Positions 42,027 through 51,415 of a DNA stretch of 64,000 nucleotides are shown here, piece by piece. Position numbers and translations under genes: made by a program. The stretch lies in assembly GCF_036014015.1 (NCBI RefSeq), contig NZ_CP107905.1:5394001-5458000 (forward strand), read 5' to 3'. The DNA is from Streptomyces sp. NBC_00457 (GTDB taxonomy: Bacteria > Actinomycetota > Actinomycetes > Streptomycetales > Streptomycetaceae). Below the pieces are notes generated by a model. It saw only the letters and a list, made by a program, of their open reading frames with translations. It had not been told where the DNA came from and did no database searches. Numbering within the stretch: position 1 is the stretch's first letter; each line of letters starts with the position of its first letter.

Positions 42027-43979
42027 TCAGTTGCTGAAGTACAGGTACTTCCAGGACCCGTACGTCGTCGAGTTCACGGTGTCGCCGGACGAGCCGTTGA
42101 CGTACACCGACCGCATCCGCGCCCGGATGCCCGACTCACCGGGTGCCTCGAGGGTGATGGCCGACTTCCCGTTCGTACCGATCGGGAAGTACTGCGACTC
42201 CGCCGAGTACCACGAGCCCTGGTAGTAGACCTGGAGGTCGAAGCGCTGCTGACGGCCCGGGTAGTAGCTCATCGTCGTGGTGAGCAGCGGGTCGGTGTTC
42301 TTGTGGAACCAGGAGTACGACGTCGAGCCGATCTTCGCCGTCTTGTAGTGCTTGGAGACGGCGGTGGAGATCTTGACCCTGGCGTACGCCGTGACCTTGA
42401 CCGTCTTCGGCTTGTAGCGGGCGTCGCCCGAGAAGACCGCGGTCACGGCGGTGTCGCGGGTCATGTCCACCCACGCGCTGATGTCGCCGGCGGAGTTGAC
42501 CTTGCCGGACTTGATCAGCTTCTTCGGCTTGTCGCCGCCGAAGGGGTCCGCGTAGATCTGGACCGAGCGGTTCTTGTACGTCGCACCGAGGTGCGCGGTG
42601 AACTTGACGTCGGCGCCGTGGTTGTACAGCTTGCCGTTGTTGTTCAGCTTCAGCGCGGTCGAGGCGCGGGAGACGTCGACCTTGTCGGAGGCGCTGACCG
42701 CGGTGTGCGTGGCGTCGCCCGCGTAGGAGACCTTGTATGTGACCTTGCCGCCGACCGGGGGCGAGTTGGTGAAGGAGTACGTGCCGTCCGCCTTGACCGT
42801 GGCGGTCGGCAGCGACTTGCCGTTCGGGCTCTCCAGGTCGGTGCGGGTGACCGCGAGCTTGGCGCCGGACGGCAGCGGAATCGTCGCCGAGAGCTTGCCG
42901 GTGACGGTGAGCTGCTTGGTGCGGGTGGCGGTGGCCGGGGCGTTGACTGTGAGGGTGGGGACGTTGAGCGTCGGCTGGGTCAGCGGCTTGACCGTGTAGC
43001 TGTTGCCGCTCGCGACCAGGGCGAAGACGCGGGAGGAGTCCGGCGCCCAGACCACGTCGGCTGCGGGCTGCGTGCCGGTGCTGTACGTGCGCACCGGCTG
43101 GGCGGCGGACGGACGGTAGATCGCCACCTTGGTGCCCGAGATCTGGGCGATCAGGCCGCTCCTGCCGACGTCGGCCCGCTGCCCGGCCGGGTAGGCACCG
43201 GCCTTGGTGAAGGTGCCGTTCGCGTAGGCGTGCCGGTCGGTGCCGTTGACGAGCACCCGATCGCTGCCCGCGACGAGGTCGATGTCCCCGACGCCGTCGT
43301 TCAGGTCGTACGAGCTGTCGTGCCAGGCAGTGACCTTGGGCGTGCCGCTCGACACGTCGAGGACGGCCTCGGTGCCGGTGGAGTCCCCGGTCTCACCGAC
43401 GGCCAGCAGGCCCGGCCGCAGCGGGTCGGTGTCCAGCAGGACCTGCCCCCACAGTCCGACGCCCGTTCCCTCGGTCGGGAGCTGGGCGAGCGCCACCGGG
43501 TCGGTGCCGCTCGCCGGGTCCACCGCCGGGTCGACGGAGCCGAGGTCGCCGTCCCACTGGTCGCCGTAGGAGAACCAGACCTTGCCGGACGTGAAGGCCA
43601 GGTGGCGCGGGCCGGTGTCGGTGGCGACGGTGTAGCGGGTCCTGACCTTGAGGGTGGCCGGGTCGAGGGCCACGATCTCGTGGCTGCTGGGCAGGGCCGC
43701 GTAGAGAGTGGCGCCGTCGTCGGACAGGACCAGGTCGCTGACGTCGCCGAAGCCGACGTTCAGGCCGACGAGCGTGCCGTTGTAGTCGGCGGCGAGGATC
43801 CGTCCGTTGGCCTGGTCGCTGACGTAGACACGCTGAAGGGTGTGGTTGACGACGAAGCCGCCGGGGCTGACCACGTCGGCGGACTCGGCCGACGCGGTAC
43901 CGGCCGCGGCGACGCTCAGCGCCACCGAACTGAAGAGGACCGCGAACGCCGTCGCGGCCGAGGTGCTGCGCATGCGCAC
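42027..43979 (-). CDS. Secreted beta-propeller plus Ig-like domain protein
   Basis: 650 aa (Met3 at 43973 is an alternative start). A Sec signal (FAVLFSSVALSVAAAGTASA) is followed by a YVTN/WD-like propeller (about 35-330: LQRVYVSDQANGRILAADYNG, VSDLVLSDDGATLYAAL, DVVWAPDSSRVFAL), then two or more Ig-like repeats (about 330-560: LTVTGKLSATIPLPSGAKLAV, STALKLNNNGKLYNHGADVKF) and a C-terminal beta domain with a WFHKNTDPLLTTTMSYYPGRQ motif. Members are surface or extracellular adhesion-like proteins; ligand unknown. Confidence 0.85.
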   Translation of the reverse strand: MRMRSTSAATAFAVLFSSVALSVAAAGTASAESADVVSPGGFVVNHTLQRVYVSDQANGRILAADYNGTLVGLNVGFGDVSDLVLSDDGATLYAALPSSHEIVALDPATLKVRTRYTVATDTGPRHLAFTSGKVWFSYGDQWDGDLGSVDPAVDPASGTDPVALAQLPTEGTGVGLWGQVLLDTDPLRPGLLAVGETGDSTGTEAVLDVSSGTPKVTAWHDSSYDLNDGVGDIDLVAGSDRVLVNGTDRHAYANGTFTKAGAYPAGQRADVGRSGLIAQISGTKVAIYRPSAAQPVRTYSTGTQPAADVVWAPDSSRVFALVASGNSYTVKPLTQPTLNVPTLTVNAPATATRTKQLTVTGKLSATIPLPSGAKLAVTRTDLESPNGKSLPTATVKADGTYSFTNSPPVGGKVTYKVSYAGDATHTAVSASDKVDVSRASTALKLNNNGKLYNHGADVKFTAHLGATYKNRSVQIYADPFGGDKPKKLIKSGKVNSAGDISAWVDMTRDTAVTAVFSGDARYKPKTVKVTAYARVKISTAVSKHYKTAKIGSTSYSWFHKNTDPLLTTTMSYYPGRQQRFDLQVYYQGSWYSAESQYFPIGTNGKSAITLEAPGESGIRARMRSVYVNGSSGDTVNSTTYGSWKYLYFSN

Positions 43980-44162
43980 AGGAATGAAACCCCCACAAGG
44001 AATCCCGGGGTCGCCGGGAGCTGAGAGCGCCGCGCGGCACCCGGACGCTGACCGCCGGAAGCGGTGACGTGCGGGGCGCGGCTGCCGGGGATCACTCTAT
44101 GGCATGGCTGTGACAATCGAGTGGAGATTTTGCGAGGCGGGGTTTCCCCCGACGGGCACTGT

Positions 44163-44636
44163 CTAGCCGTACATCCGCCGCATCGCGAACTCCACCATCT
44201 GCTCGACCGCCTTCGCGTCGAACACCATCCGGTGCTCGCCCTCCATGTCCAGGACGAAGCCGTAGCCGGTCGGCAGCAGGTCGATCACCTCGGCGCCGGT
44301 GATCACGAAGTACTTGGACTCCTTGCCCGCGTACCGGCGCAGTTCCTTCAGCGAGGTGAACATCGGGATCACCGGCTGCTGGGTGTTGTGCAGGGCGAGG
44401 AAGCCGGGGTTGTCACCGCGCGGGCAGTAGACCTTCGACGTCGCGAAGACCTGCTGGAAGTCCTCCGCGGACAGCTGCCCGGTGGTGAAGGCACGCACCG
44501 CGTCCGCGAGCGACGGCGGGGACGGCTCGGGGTACAGCGGCGGCTGCTGGCCGTACCCGCCGGGCATGGGCTGCTGCGGCGGGACGTAGCCCTGCTGGGC
44601 AGCTCCCCCATCCATGGGCTGGCCGTATCCATACAT
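44163..44636 (-). CDS. SseB-like domain protein
   Basis: 157 aa from ATG 44636. A Gly/Pro/Gln/Tyr-rich N-terminus (about 1-42, MYGYGQPMDGGAAQQGYVPP) is followed by an SseB N-terminal-like domain (SLADAVRAFTTGQLSAEDFQQVFATSKVYCPRGDN, then FTSLKELRRYAGKESKYFVITGAEVIDLLPTGYGFVLD). Function unknown; related proteins in actinomycetes associate with type VII secretion loci, but none is present here. Confidence 0.82.
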   Translation of the reverse strand: MYGYGQPMDGGAAQQGYVPPQQPMPGGYGQQPPLYPEPSPPSLADAVRAFTTGQLSAEDFQQVFATSKVYCPRGDNPGFLALHNTQQPVIPMFTSLKELRRYAGKESKYFVITGAEVIDLLPTGYGFVLDMEGEHRMVFDAKAVEQMVEFAMRRMYG

Positions 44637-44694
44637 GAGCGCAAGCGTACCGAGAGCGGCGGGGCGCGGGGCCGGTACGGGTGCCCTGGCAGAC

Positions 44695-44752
44695 CGACAG
44701 CGACTTGACAGCCACCGTCCCCGGCAAAGCGACAGCGACTTGACAGCCACCG
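44695..44752. repeat. Duplicated 23-bp sequence containing TTGACAG
   Basis: CGACAGCGACTTGACAGCCACCG occurs exactly at 44695-44717 and 44730-44752 (35-bp period). Each carries a perfect -35-like TTGACA (44705-44710 and 44740-44745) pointing toward the downstream dioxygenase gene, although no good -10 is seen at 16-18 bp. Confidence 0.75.
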
Positions 44753-44838
44753 CATTGGTTTCCGACAGCCTGCGCTCATAGCGTCGGTAGTGCCGTGGGG
44801 AGCACCGGAAACGGCACGACACCAGCGAGGGGACAGCC

Positions 44839-45690
44839 ATGCACCGACACCACGACGACGAGGTCCACGAGCACGACAGAGGGCTCTCCTACGACCTTCC
44901 CGTCCTCGCCCGCCGCCGCATGATCCGGCTGATGGCGGGGGCGAGCCTGATACCGCTGGTGGGGTGCTCCGCCGAGGACGACACCTCCGCGGCCTCCTCG
45001 TCGTCCCCCTCGTCCTCCTCCTCGTCCGCTGCTTCCGGCTCCACCGGCGAGGCGTCCGAGTGCGCGACCATCCCGAACGAGACGGCCGGTCCCTACCCCG
45101 GCGACGGCTCCAACGGCGTGAACGTCCTCAAGGAGAGCGGCGTCGTCCGCAGCGACATCACCAAGAGCTTCGGCGACTCGGCGGGCGGCACCGCCGAGGG
45201 CGTGCCCCTGACGATCACGCTCACGGTGGTGGACGCGGCCTCCGGCTGCGGGACGCCGAAGGAGGGCGCCGCCGTCTACCTGTGGCACTGCGACCGGGAG
45301 GGCAGGTACTCCCTGTACTCGGAGGGCGTCACCGAGGAGAACTATCTGCGCGGCGTCCAGGAGACCGACGACAAGGGGCAGGTCACGTTCAAGAGCATCT
45401 TCCCGGCCTGCTACACGGGCCGCTGGCCGCACATCCACTTCGAGGTCTACGGCAGCCTGGAGGACGCCACGGCCGCCACCTCCATCACGAACACCTCGCA
45501 GCTCGCGTTCCCGAAGGACGTCTGCGACACGGTGTACGCGACGGACGGTTACAGCCAGAGTGTGCAGGAGCTCAGCCGACTCTCCCTGGAGACGGACAAC
45601 ATCTTCAGCGACGGCTACGACCAGCAGCTGGCGGCGGTCGAGGGCAGCGTGGGCAAGGGGTACACGGCGACTCTGACGGTTCCGGTGTGA
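44839..45690 (+). CDS. Intradiol ring-cleavage dioxygenase-like lipoprotein 2
   Basis: 283 aa. A twin-Arg signal (ARRRMIRLMAGASLIPLVGC) with lipobox Cys43 makes it a Tat-exported lipoprotein. A Ser-rich linker follows, then the intradiol core: NETAGPYPGDG, AAVYLWHCDREGRYSLYS, NYLRGVQETDDKGQVTFKSIFPACY, WPHIHFEVY. Iron ligands (two Tyr, two His) are conserved. It probably cleaves catecholic compounds outside the cell. It differs from the copy at 34681 in signal type and lacks its Pro-rich insertion. Confidence 0.88.
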   Translation: MHRHHDDEVHEHDRGLSYDLPVLARRRMIRLMAGASLIPLVGCSAEDDTSAASSSSPSSSSSSAASGSTGEASECATIPNETAGPYPGDGSNGVNVLKESGVVRSDITKSFGDSAGGTAEGVPLTITLTVVDAASGCGTPKEGAAVYLWHCDREGRYSLYSEGVTEENYLRGVQETDDKGQVTFKSIFPACYTGRWPHIHFEVYGSLEDATAATSITNTSQLAFPKDVCDTVYATDGYSQSVQELSRLSLETDNIFSDGYDQQLAAVEGSVGKGYTATLTVPV

Positions 45691-45819
45691 CCTGTCACAG
45701 ATGACCGGATCGGGGTTGCGTCTTATTACCGACGGGTAGCATCATCGTAGCCACGTGTTGGTATGTGAACGGGCGCGAGGATCCAGTGCCTCGCCGATCT
45801 CTCAACGGAGCCAGTCGCC

Positions 45820-47646
45820 ATGGGGCACTACAAGTCGAATCTGCGCGACATCGAGTTCAACCTCTTCGAAGTACTCGGGCGCGACAAGCTGTACGGCACG
45901 GGCCCGTTCGAGGAGATGGACGCCGAGACGGCGAAGTCCATCCTCGACGAGATGACCCGCCTCGCGGAGAACGACCTGGCGGAGTCCTTCACGGACGCCG
46001 ACCGCAACCCGCCGGTCTACGACCCCGAGACCCACACCGCGCCGGTCCCCGCGTCCTTCAAGAAGAGCTACAAGGCGTTCATGGACTCCGAGTACTGGCG
46101 GCTCGGCCTGCCGGAGGAGATCGGTGGCACCACTGCTCCCCCGTCGCTGATCTGGTCGTACGCGGAGCTGATCCTGGGCGCCAACCCGGCCGTGTGGATG
46201 TACTCCTCCGGTCCGGCCTTCGCCGGGATCCTCTTCGACGAGGGCAACGAGGTCCAGAAGAAGATCGCTCAGATCGCGGTCGAGCGGACCTGGGGCTCCA
46301 CCATGGTGCTGACCGAGCCCGACGCGGGTTCGGACGTCGGCGCCGGGCGTACCAAGGCGATCCAGCAGGAGGACGGCTCCTGGCACATCGAGGGCGTGAA
46401 GCGCTTCATCACCTCCGGTGAGCACGACATGGAGGAGAACATCCTTCACTACGTGCTGGCGCGTCCCGAGGGTGCCGGGCCCGGCACCAAGGGCCTGTCC
46501 CTCTTCCTCGTCCCGAAGTACCTCTTCGACTTCGAGACCGGCGAGCTGGGCGAGCGCAACGGCGTGTACGCGACGAACGTCGAGCACAAGATGGGGCTGA
46601 AGGCCTCCAACACCTGCGAGATGACCTTCGGCGACCAGCACCCCGCCAAGGGCTGGCTGATCGGCGACAAGCACGACGGCATCCGCCAGATGTTCCGGAT
46701 CATCGAGTTCGCGCGGATGATGGTCGGTACGAAGGCGATCTCCACGCTGTCGACGGGCTACCTCAACGCCCTCGAGTACGCCAAGGAGCGCGTCCAGGGT
46801 CCTGACCTCGCGAACTTCATGGACAAGACGGCGCCCAAGGTCACCATCACCCACCACCCCGACGTGCGCCGCTCGCTGATGACGCAGAAGGCGTACGCGG
46901 AGGGCATGCGCGCCCTCGTCCTCTACACGGCCTCGATCCAGGACGCGATCGCCGTCAAGGAGGCCGCCGGCGAGGACGCCAAGACCGAGCACGCGCTGAA
47001 CGACCTGCTCCTGCCGATCGTCAAGGGCTACGGCTCCGAGAAGGGCTACGAGCAGCTCGCCCAGTCGCTGCAGACCTTCGGCGGCTCCGGCTTCCTGCAG
47101 GAGTACCCGATCGAGCAGTACATCCGGGACGCCAAGATCGACACCCTGTACGAGGGCACGACCGCGATCCAGGGTCAGGACTTCTTCTTCCGGAAGATCG
47201 TCCGCAACCAGGGCGCCGCGCTGAACTCCCTCGCCGAGGACATCAAGAAGTTCCTGGCCGTCGGCACCGGCGGCGAGGAGCTGGCGGGCGCCCGCGAGCA
47301 CCTGGCCAAGGCCGCCGTCGAGCTGGAGGCCATCGTCGGCCTCATGCTCACCGACCTCGCGGCCACCGAGAAGGACGTCAAGAACATCTACAAGGTGGGC
47401 CTGAACACCACCCGCCTGCTGATGGCCTCCGGTGACGTCGTCGTCGGCTACCTGCTCCTCAAGGGCGCCGCGATCGCCGCCGAGAAGCTGCCGAACGCGT
47501 CCGCCAAGGACAAGGCGTTCTACACCGGCAAGATTGCGGCGGCGAAGTTCTTCGCGGCCACCGTCCTGCCCGGCGTCACCGGCGCGCGCAAGCTCGCCGA
47601 GGGCGTCGACCTGGACCTGATGGAGCTGGACGAGGCCGCTTTCTAG
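45820..47646 (+). CDS. Long-form acyl-CoA dehydrogenase (FadE-type)
   Basis: 608 aa. The domain set includes an N-terminal extension (about 1-55, [12 protein letters not shown]), acyl-CoA DH N domain, the middle domain with [23 protein letters not shown] and [16 protein letters not shown], the C domain with the catalytic-type Glu in [34 protein letters not shown], and a C-terminal extension (about 480-608). The size fits the long FadE group that acts in beta-oxidation. S. coelicolor has a like gene in this neighbourhood. It has its own terminator. Confidence 0.93.
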   Translation: MGHYKSNLRDIEFNLFEVLGRDKLYGTGPFEEMDAETAKSILDEMTRLAENDLAESFTDADRNPPVYDPETHTAPVPASFKKSYKAFMDSEYWRLGLPEEIGGTTAPPSLIWSYAELILGANPAVWMYSSGPAFAGILFDEGNEVQKKIAQIAVERTWGSTMVLTEPDAGSDVGAGRTKAIQQEDGSWHIEGVKRFITSGEHDMEENILHYVLARPEGAGPGTKGLSLFLVPKYLFDFETGELGERNGVYATNVEHKMGLKASNTCEMTFGDQHPAKGWLIGDKHDGIRQMFRIIEFARMMVGTKAISTLSTGYLNALEYAKERVQGPDLANFMDKTAPKVTITHHPDVRRSLMTQKAYAEGMRALVLYTASIQDAIAVKEAAGEDAKTEHALNDLLLPIVKGYGSEKGYEQLAQSLQTFGGSGFLQEYPIEQYIRDAKIDTLYEGTTAIQGQDFFFRKIVRNQGAALNSLAEDIKKFLAVGTGGEELAGAREHLAKAAVELEAIVGLMLTDLAATEKDVKNIYKVGLNTTRLLMASGDVVVGYLLLKGAAIAAEKLPNASAKDKAFYTGKIAAAKFFAATVLPGVTGARKLAEGVDLDLMELDEAAF

Positions 47647-47661
47647 CCCTTCGGCTCCCTT

Positions 47662-47702
47662 TACGAGGGCCCGTTCCCGGTCATGGGGAGCGGGCCCTCG
47701 TA
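47662..47702. terminator. Hairpin terminator
   Basis: A perfect 12-bp stem (TACGAGGGCCCG and complement), with additional GC pairing inside the 17-base loop, 16 bp after the acyl-CoA dehydrogenase stop. Confidence 0.85.
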
Positions 47703-47734
47703 CGTCGTCAAGGAAGCCTCGTACGTCGTTAAGG
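47696..47734. repeat. 18-bp direct repeat before the M18 aminopeptidase gene
   Basis: CCTCGTACGTCGTCAAGG (47696-47713) and CCTCGTACGTCGTTAAGG (47717-47734) differ by one base, 21-bp period. The second includes the AAGG ribosome site of the next gene. Confidence 0.6.
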
Positions 47735-47741
47735 TGAACCC

Positions 47742-49040
47742 ATGAGCGAACCCCACCGCTTCGACCGCGGCCACACCGACGACCTCATGACCTTCCTGGC
47801 GGCGAGCCCCACGCCGTACCACGCCGTGGCAAACACCGCCGAGCGGCTGGAGAAGGCCGGCTTCAAGCAGGTCGCGGAGACGGACGCCTGGGACGGGTCG
47901 AGCGGCGGCAAGTACGTGCTGCGCGGTGGCGCGATCATCGCCTGGTACGTCCCCGAGAGCGCCGCGGCGCACACGCCGTACCGGATCGTCGGCGCGCACA
48001 CCGACTCGCCGAACCTGCGGGTCAAGCCGCTGCCGGACGCCGGGGCGCACGGCTGGCGGCAGGTGGCGGTCGAGATCTACGGCGGCCCGCTGATGAACTC
48101 CTGGCTGGACCGCGACCTGGGGCTGGCGGGCCGGCTGACGCTCAGGGACGGCTCGACGCGCCTGGTGAACGTCGACCGCCCGCTCCTGCGCGTCCCCCAG
48201 CTTGCCATTCACCTGGACCGCTCGGTCTCCTCCGAGGGCCTCAAGCTCGACAAGCAGCGCCATCTCCAGCCGGTCTGGGGCCTGAGCGACACCGTGCGGG
48301 ACGGCGACCTGATCGCGTTCCTGGAGTCGGAGAGCGGTCTGGCCGCGGGCGAGGTCACCGGCTGGGACCTGATGGTCCACTCCGTGGAACCGCCCGCCTA
48401 TCTGGGCCGCGACAAGGAACTGCTCGCGGGCCCGCGCATGGACAACCTGCTCTCCGTGCACGCGGCCACGGCGGCACTGGCCGCGGTGGCGGCCGGCGGC
48501 GCGGGGCTGCCGTACATCCCGGTGCTGGCCGCCTTCGACCACGAGGAGAACGGCTCGCAGAGCGACACGGGCGCGGACGGGCCGCTGCTCGGCAGCGTGC
48601 TGGAGCGTTCGGTGTTCGCGCGCGGTGGATCGTACGAGGACAAGGCGCGCGCCTTCGCGGGCACCGTCTGTCTCTCCTCCGACACCGGCCACGCCGTCCA
48701 CCCCAACTACGCGGAGCGGCACGACCCGACGCACCACCCGCGCGTCAACGGCGGGCCGATCCTGAAGGTGAACGTCAACAACCGCTATGCGACGGACGGT
48801 TCGGGCCGCGCGGTGTGGGCCGCGGCCTGCGAGAAGGCGCACGTCCCCTTCCAGTCCTTCGTCTCCAACAACTCCATGCCGTGCGGCACGACCATCGGCC
48901 CGATCACCGCGGCCCGGCACGGCATCAAGACCGTCGACATCGGCGTGGCGATCCTGTCGATGCACAGTGCGCGGGAGTTGTGCGGGGTGGACGATCCGCA
49001 TCTGCTGGCGAACGCGATGGTGGCCTTCCTGGAGGGGTAA
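47742..49040 (+). CDS. M18 family aminopeptidase
   Basis: 432 aa. It has dinuclear zinc ligands in IVGAHTDSPNLRVK (His, Asp), FDHEENGSQSDTGADGPLL (Glu pair), SSDTGHAVHPNYAERHDP (Asp/His) and the C-terminal TVDIGVAILSMHSARELCG (His). The M18 aspartyl-aminopeptidase family removes N-terminal acidic or neutral residues in the cytoplasm as a dodecamer. AAGGTG lies 4 bp before the ATG. The downstream DUF6458 gene may be co-transcribed. Confidence 0.94.
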   Translation: MSEPHRFDRGHTDDLMTFLAASPTPYHAVANTAERLEKAGFKQVAETDAWDGSSGGKYVLRGGAIIAWYVPESAAAHTPYRIVGAHTDSPNLRVKPLPDAGAHGWRQVAVEIYGGPLMNSWLDRDLGLAGRLTLRDGSTRLVNVDRPLLRVPQLAIHLDRSVSSEGLKLDKQRHLQPVWGLSDTVRDGDLIAFLESESGLAAGEVTGWDLMVHSVEPPAYLGRDKELLAGPRMDNLLSVHAATAALAAVAAGGAGLPYIPVLAAFDHEENGSQSDTGADGPLLGSVLERSVFARGGSYEDKARAFAGTVCLSSDTGHAVHPNYAERHDPTHHPRVNGGPILKVNVNNRYATDGSGRAVWAAACEKAHVPFQSFVSNNSMPCGTTIGPITAARHGIKTVDIGVAILSMHSARELCGVDDPHLLANAMVAFLEG

Positions 49041-49114
49041 CTGACGCTCCGCCGGGTACTCGCCCCCGACCGGAAGACCGGAACGACCGGACCGGACAGG
49101 GAGGCGAACAGCTC

Positions 49115-49351
49115 ATGGGCCTCGGCGGATGCATCATCCTCATCGCCGTTGGAGCCATCCTCTCCTTCGCGACCGACTGGCACATGGAGGGGGTCAACCT
49201 CGACCTGGTCGGCGTCATCCTGATGATCGTCGGCCTGATCGGAGTGGTGACGTTCAGCAGCGTCGCACGGCGCCGGCGGGTCGTGGTGCCACCCTCGACG
49301 CCGGTCATCGAAGAGGAACGGCACCACTACCACGACGGATACGGCCGCTGA
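49115..49351 (+). CDS. DUF6458-like small membrane protein
   Basis: 78 aa from ATG 49115 with GGGAGG 10 bp upstream; longer in-frame starts overlap the aminopeptidase gene and are rejected. Two helices, GCIILIAVGAILSFAT and LVGVILMIVGLIGVVTF, precede a basic tail with RRRR and a terminal HHYHDGYGR. This matches the DUF6458 pattern known in actinobacteria. Function unknown. Confidence 0.8.
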   Translation: MGLGGCIILIAVGAILSFATDWHMEGVNLDLVGVILMIVGLIGVVTFSSVARRRRVVVPPSTPVIEEERHHYHDGYGR

Positions 49352-49353
49352 CA

Positions 49354-49740
49354 TCAGGTCAGGGCATGCCCCGTCGTGGCGTCCACATGGTCCGGCACCT
49401 CGTCGTGGCGGTCGCCCACGGTGAGGGTGCCGGTGGGTTCGAACATCAGGATGGCGGCGGGGGCGGGGGCGTACGGCTTGTGTTCCGTGCCGCGGGGGAC
49501 CGTGAAGACGGAGCCCTTCGGCAGGACGACCGTGCGTTCGCCCTGTGCCTCTCGCAGTGAGATGTGCAGCTCGCCGTCCAGGACCAGGAAGAACTCGTCG
49601 GTGTGGTCGTGGACGTGCCAGACGTGGTCGCCGTCGACCTTGGCCACGCGGACGTCGTAGTCGTTGACGGCCGTCACGATGCGGGGGCTCCACGTTTCGG
49701 TGAAGGAGGAGAGGGCCTTTTCCAGCGAGATGGGTTCCAT
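49354..49740 (-). CDS. Single-domain cupin
   Basis: 128 aa from ATG 49740. The cupin motifs WHVHDHTDEFFLVLDGELHI (two His and Glu) and VPRGTEHKPYAPAPAAILMFE (second His) are both present, so a metal site is likely. Divergent from the GlxA-like regulator 51 bp away, which may control it. It could be an isomerase, oxygenase or binding protein; sequence alone does not decide. Confidence 0.87.
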   Translation of the reverse strand: MEPISLEKALSSFTETWSPRIVTAVNDYDVRVAKVDGDHVWHVHDHTDEFFLVLDGELHISLREAQGERTVVLPKGSVFTVPRGTEHKPYAPAPAAILMFEPTGTLTVGDRHDEVPDHVDATTGHALT

Positions 49741-49791
49741 GCGCCCATCGTGCGGGTGGCCGGGAGCGCGTGCGAGTGCTAGGAATCGCAC

Positions 49792-50793
49792 ATGGCGCAA
49801 GGATCCTCTCAGCCGCGTACACATAGGGTCGCCGTGATCGTCGACGAGGGCACCAACCCGTTCGAAGTCGGCGTCGCCACCGAGCTGTTCGGGCTGCCAC
49901 GGCCCGAGCTGGGGCTCCCTGGCGCTCTCTACGACGTCACCTTGTGCACGCCCACCCCTGAAGTCCGGATGAACCACGGCTTCTTCACCCTCACCGGCGT
50001 GCCCGGCCTCGAGGCCGTCGACGCGGCCGACACCCTCGTCGTCCCCGGCCGCCCCGACAACGTCGTACCGCGCGGCGCCGCCGTCCTCGACGCCATCCGC
50101 CGCACCCACGCGCGCGGGGCCAGGATCATGAGCCTGTGCACCGGAAGCTTCGCGCTCGCCGAGGCCGGACTGCTCGACGGACGCCGGGCCACCACGCACT
50201 GGCGCTGGGCCGACACCTTCCGGGAACTGCATCCGAAGGTGCTGCTGGAACCGGACGTGCTCTTCGTCGACGAGGGCGACATCCTCACCGCCGCGGGCAG
50301 CGCCGCCGCGCTCGACCTGTGCCTGCACGTCGTACGGCGTGACCATGGCGCCGACATCGCCAATGCCGTCTCCCGGCGGCTGGTGTTCGCCGCGCACCGG
50401 GACGGCGGGCAGAAGCAGTTCGTGGAACGGCCGCTGCCGGACGTGCCCGACGAATCGCTGGGGCCCCTGCTGGCATGGGCGCAGGCACGGCTGGGCGAGC
50501 CGCTGACGGTGGCGGACCTCGCGGCGCGGGCGGCGGTCAGCCCGGCCACCCTGCACCGCCGCTTCCGCGCCCAGCTGGGGACGACCCCGCTGGCCTGGCT
50601 GACCGGGGAGCGGGTCGCGCTGGCGTGCCGGATGATCGAGCGCGGGGAGGAACGGCTCGACGTGGTCGCCGCGCGCAGCGGCCTGGGCACCGCCGCCAAT
50701 CTGCGGGCGCGGCTGCGGCGCGAGACCGGGCTCAGCCCGTCGGCCTACCGGCGGCGTTTCGGGGCCGATGGCGTGGAAGTCCTGATGTCATGA
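49792..50793 (+). CDS. GlxA family regulator (DJ-1/PfpI domain plus AraC HTH)
   Basis: 333 aa. An N-terminal class-I-amidotransferase-like domain (about 8-190; IVDEGTNPFEVGVATELFG, then MSLCTGSFALAEAGLLDGR with the nucleophile-like Cys) is followed by an AraC-type double helix-turn-helix (about 225-325; LTVADLAARAAVSPATLHRRFRAQLGTTPLAWL and GLGTAANLRARLRRETGLSPSAYRRRF). It is divergent from the cupin, its probable target, and overlaps the LURP-like gene by 4 bp. Confidence 0.92.
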   Translation: MAQGSSQPRTHRVAVIVDEGTNPFEVGVATELFGLPRPELGLPGALYDVTLCTPTPEVRMNHGFFTLTGVPGLEAVDAADTLVVPGRPDNVVPRGAAVLDAIRRTHARGARIMSLCTGSFALAEAGLLDGRRATTHWRWADTFRELHPKVLLEPDVLFVDEGDILTAAGSAAALDLCLHVVRRDHGADIANAVSRRLVFAAHRDGGQKQFVERPLPDVPDESLGPLLAWAQARLGEPLTVADLAARAAVSPATLHRRFRAQLGTTPLAWLTGERVALACRMIERGEERLDVVAARSGLGTAANLRARLRRETGLSPSAYRRRFGADGVEVLMS

Positions 50794-51284
50794 GATTCCT
50801 CGTACGCGACAGGCTCCTCGGCTTCGGTGACGACTACTGGATCGAGGACGACAGCGGCAACAAGGTGTACCTCGTCGACGGCAAGGCGATGCGGCTGCGG
50901 GACACCTTCGAGCTGAAGGACACCCAGGGGCGCGTCCTCATCGACATCCACCAGAAGATGCTCGCCCTGCGGGACACGATGGTGATCGAGCGCAACGGCG
51001 ACCCCCTGGCCCGCATCAAGCGCAAGCGGATGTCCCTCCTGCGCAACCACTACCGGGTCTCCCTCGTCGACGGCACCGAACTCGACGTCAGCGGCAAGAT
51101 CCTCGACCGCGAATTCGCCGTCGAGTACGACGGCGAACTCCTCGCCGTGATCTCCCGGCGCTGGCTCCACATCCGCGACACCTACGGCGTCGACGTCGTA
51201 CGCGGCGACGCGGACCCGGCACTGCTGATCGCGGTGACGGTGTGCGTGATCCATCTGGCGGAGAGGGAACGCGAGGGGGACTGA
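50790..51284 (+). CDS. LURP-one-related/scramblase-like protein
   Basis: 164 aa from ATG 50790, whose ATGA overlaps the GlxA-like stop. The all-beta Tubby/LURP pattern is clear: FGDDYWIEDDSGNKVYLVDGKAMRLRDTFELKD, LIDIHQKMLALRDTMVIER, and the final DVVRGDADPALLIAVTVCVIHLAER hydrophobic helix. Members are small, often membrane-associated, with no known bacterial function. It is translationally coupled to the regulator. A palindromic repeat copy follows. Confidence 0.87.
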   Translation: MRFLVRDRLLGFGDDYWIEDDSGNKVYLVDGKAMRLRDTFELKDTQGRVLIDIHQKMLALRDTMVIERNGDPLARIKRKRMSLLRNHYRVSLVDGTELDVSGKILDREFAVEYDGELLAVISRRWLHIRDTYGVDVVRGDADPALLIAVTVCVIHLAEREREGD

Positions 51285-51287
51285 ATA

Positions 51288-51355
51288 GCGCCCCATAGGG
51301 GCGCGGGGAACTGCGCGACCAGCCACGACGGCCCCGCAGCCGCCCGACGGCCAAC
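51288..51355. repeat. Dispersed palindromic repeat, copy C
   Basis: Palindrome GCGCCCCATAGGGGCGC (51288-51304), then GGGGAACTGCGCGACCAGCC and a GC-rich tail. Between the LURP-like gene and the large SpoIIE gene. It shares about 40 bases closely with copy B. Confidence 0.9.
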
Positions 51356-51415
51356 CTCGGCACCCCGGAGCGCGCATCGGTATCCCAGTCGCCGCACTTG
51401 TGAGACAAAAGAGTC

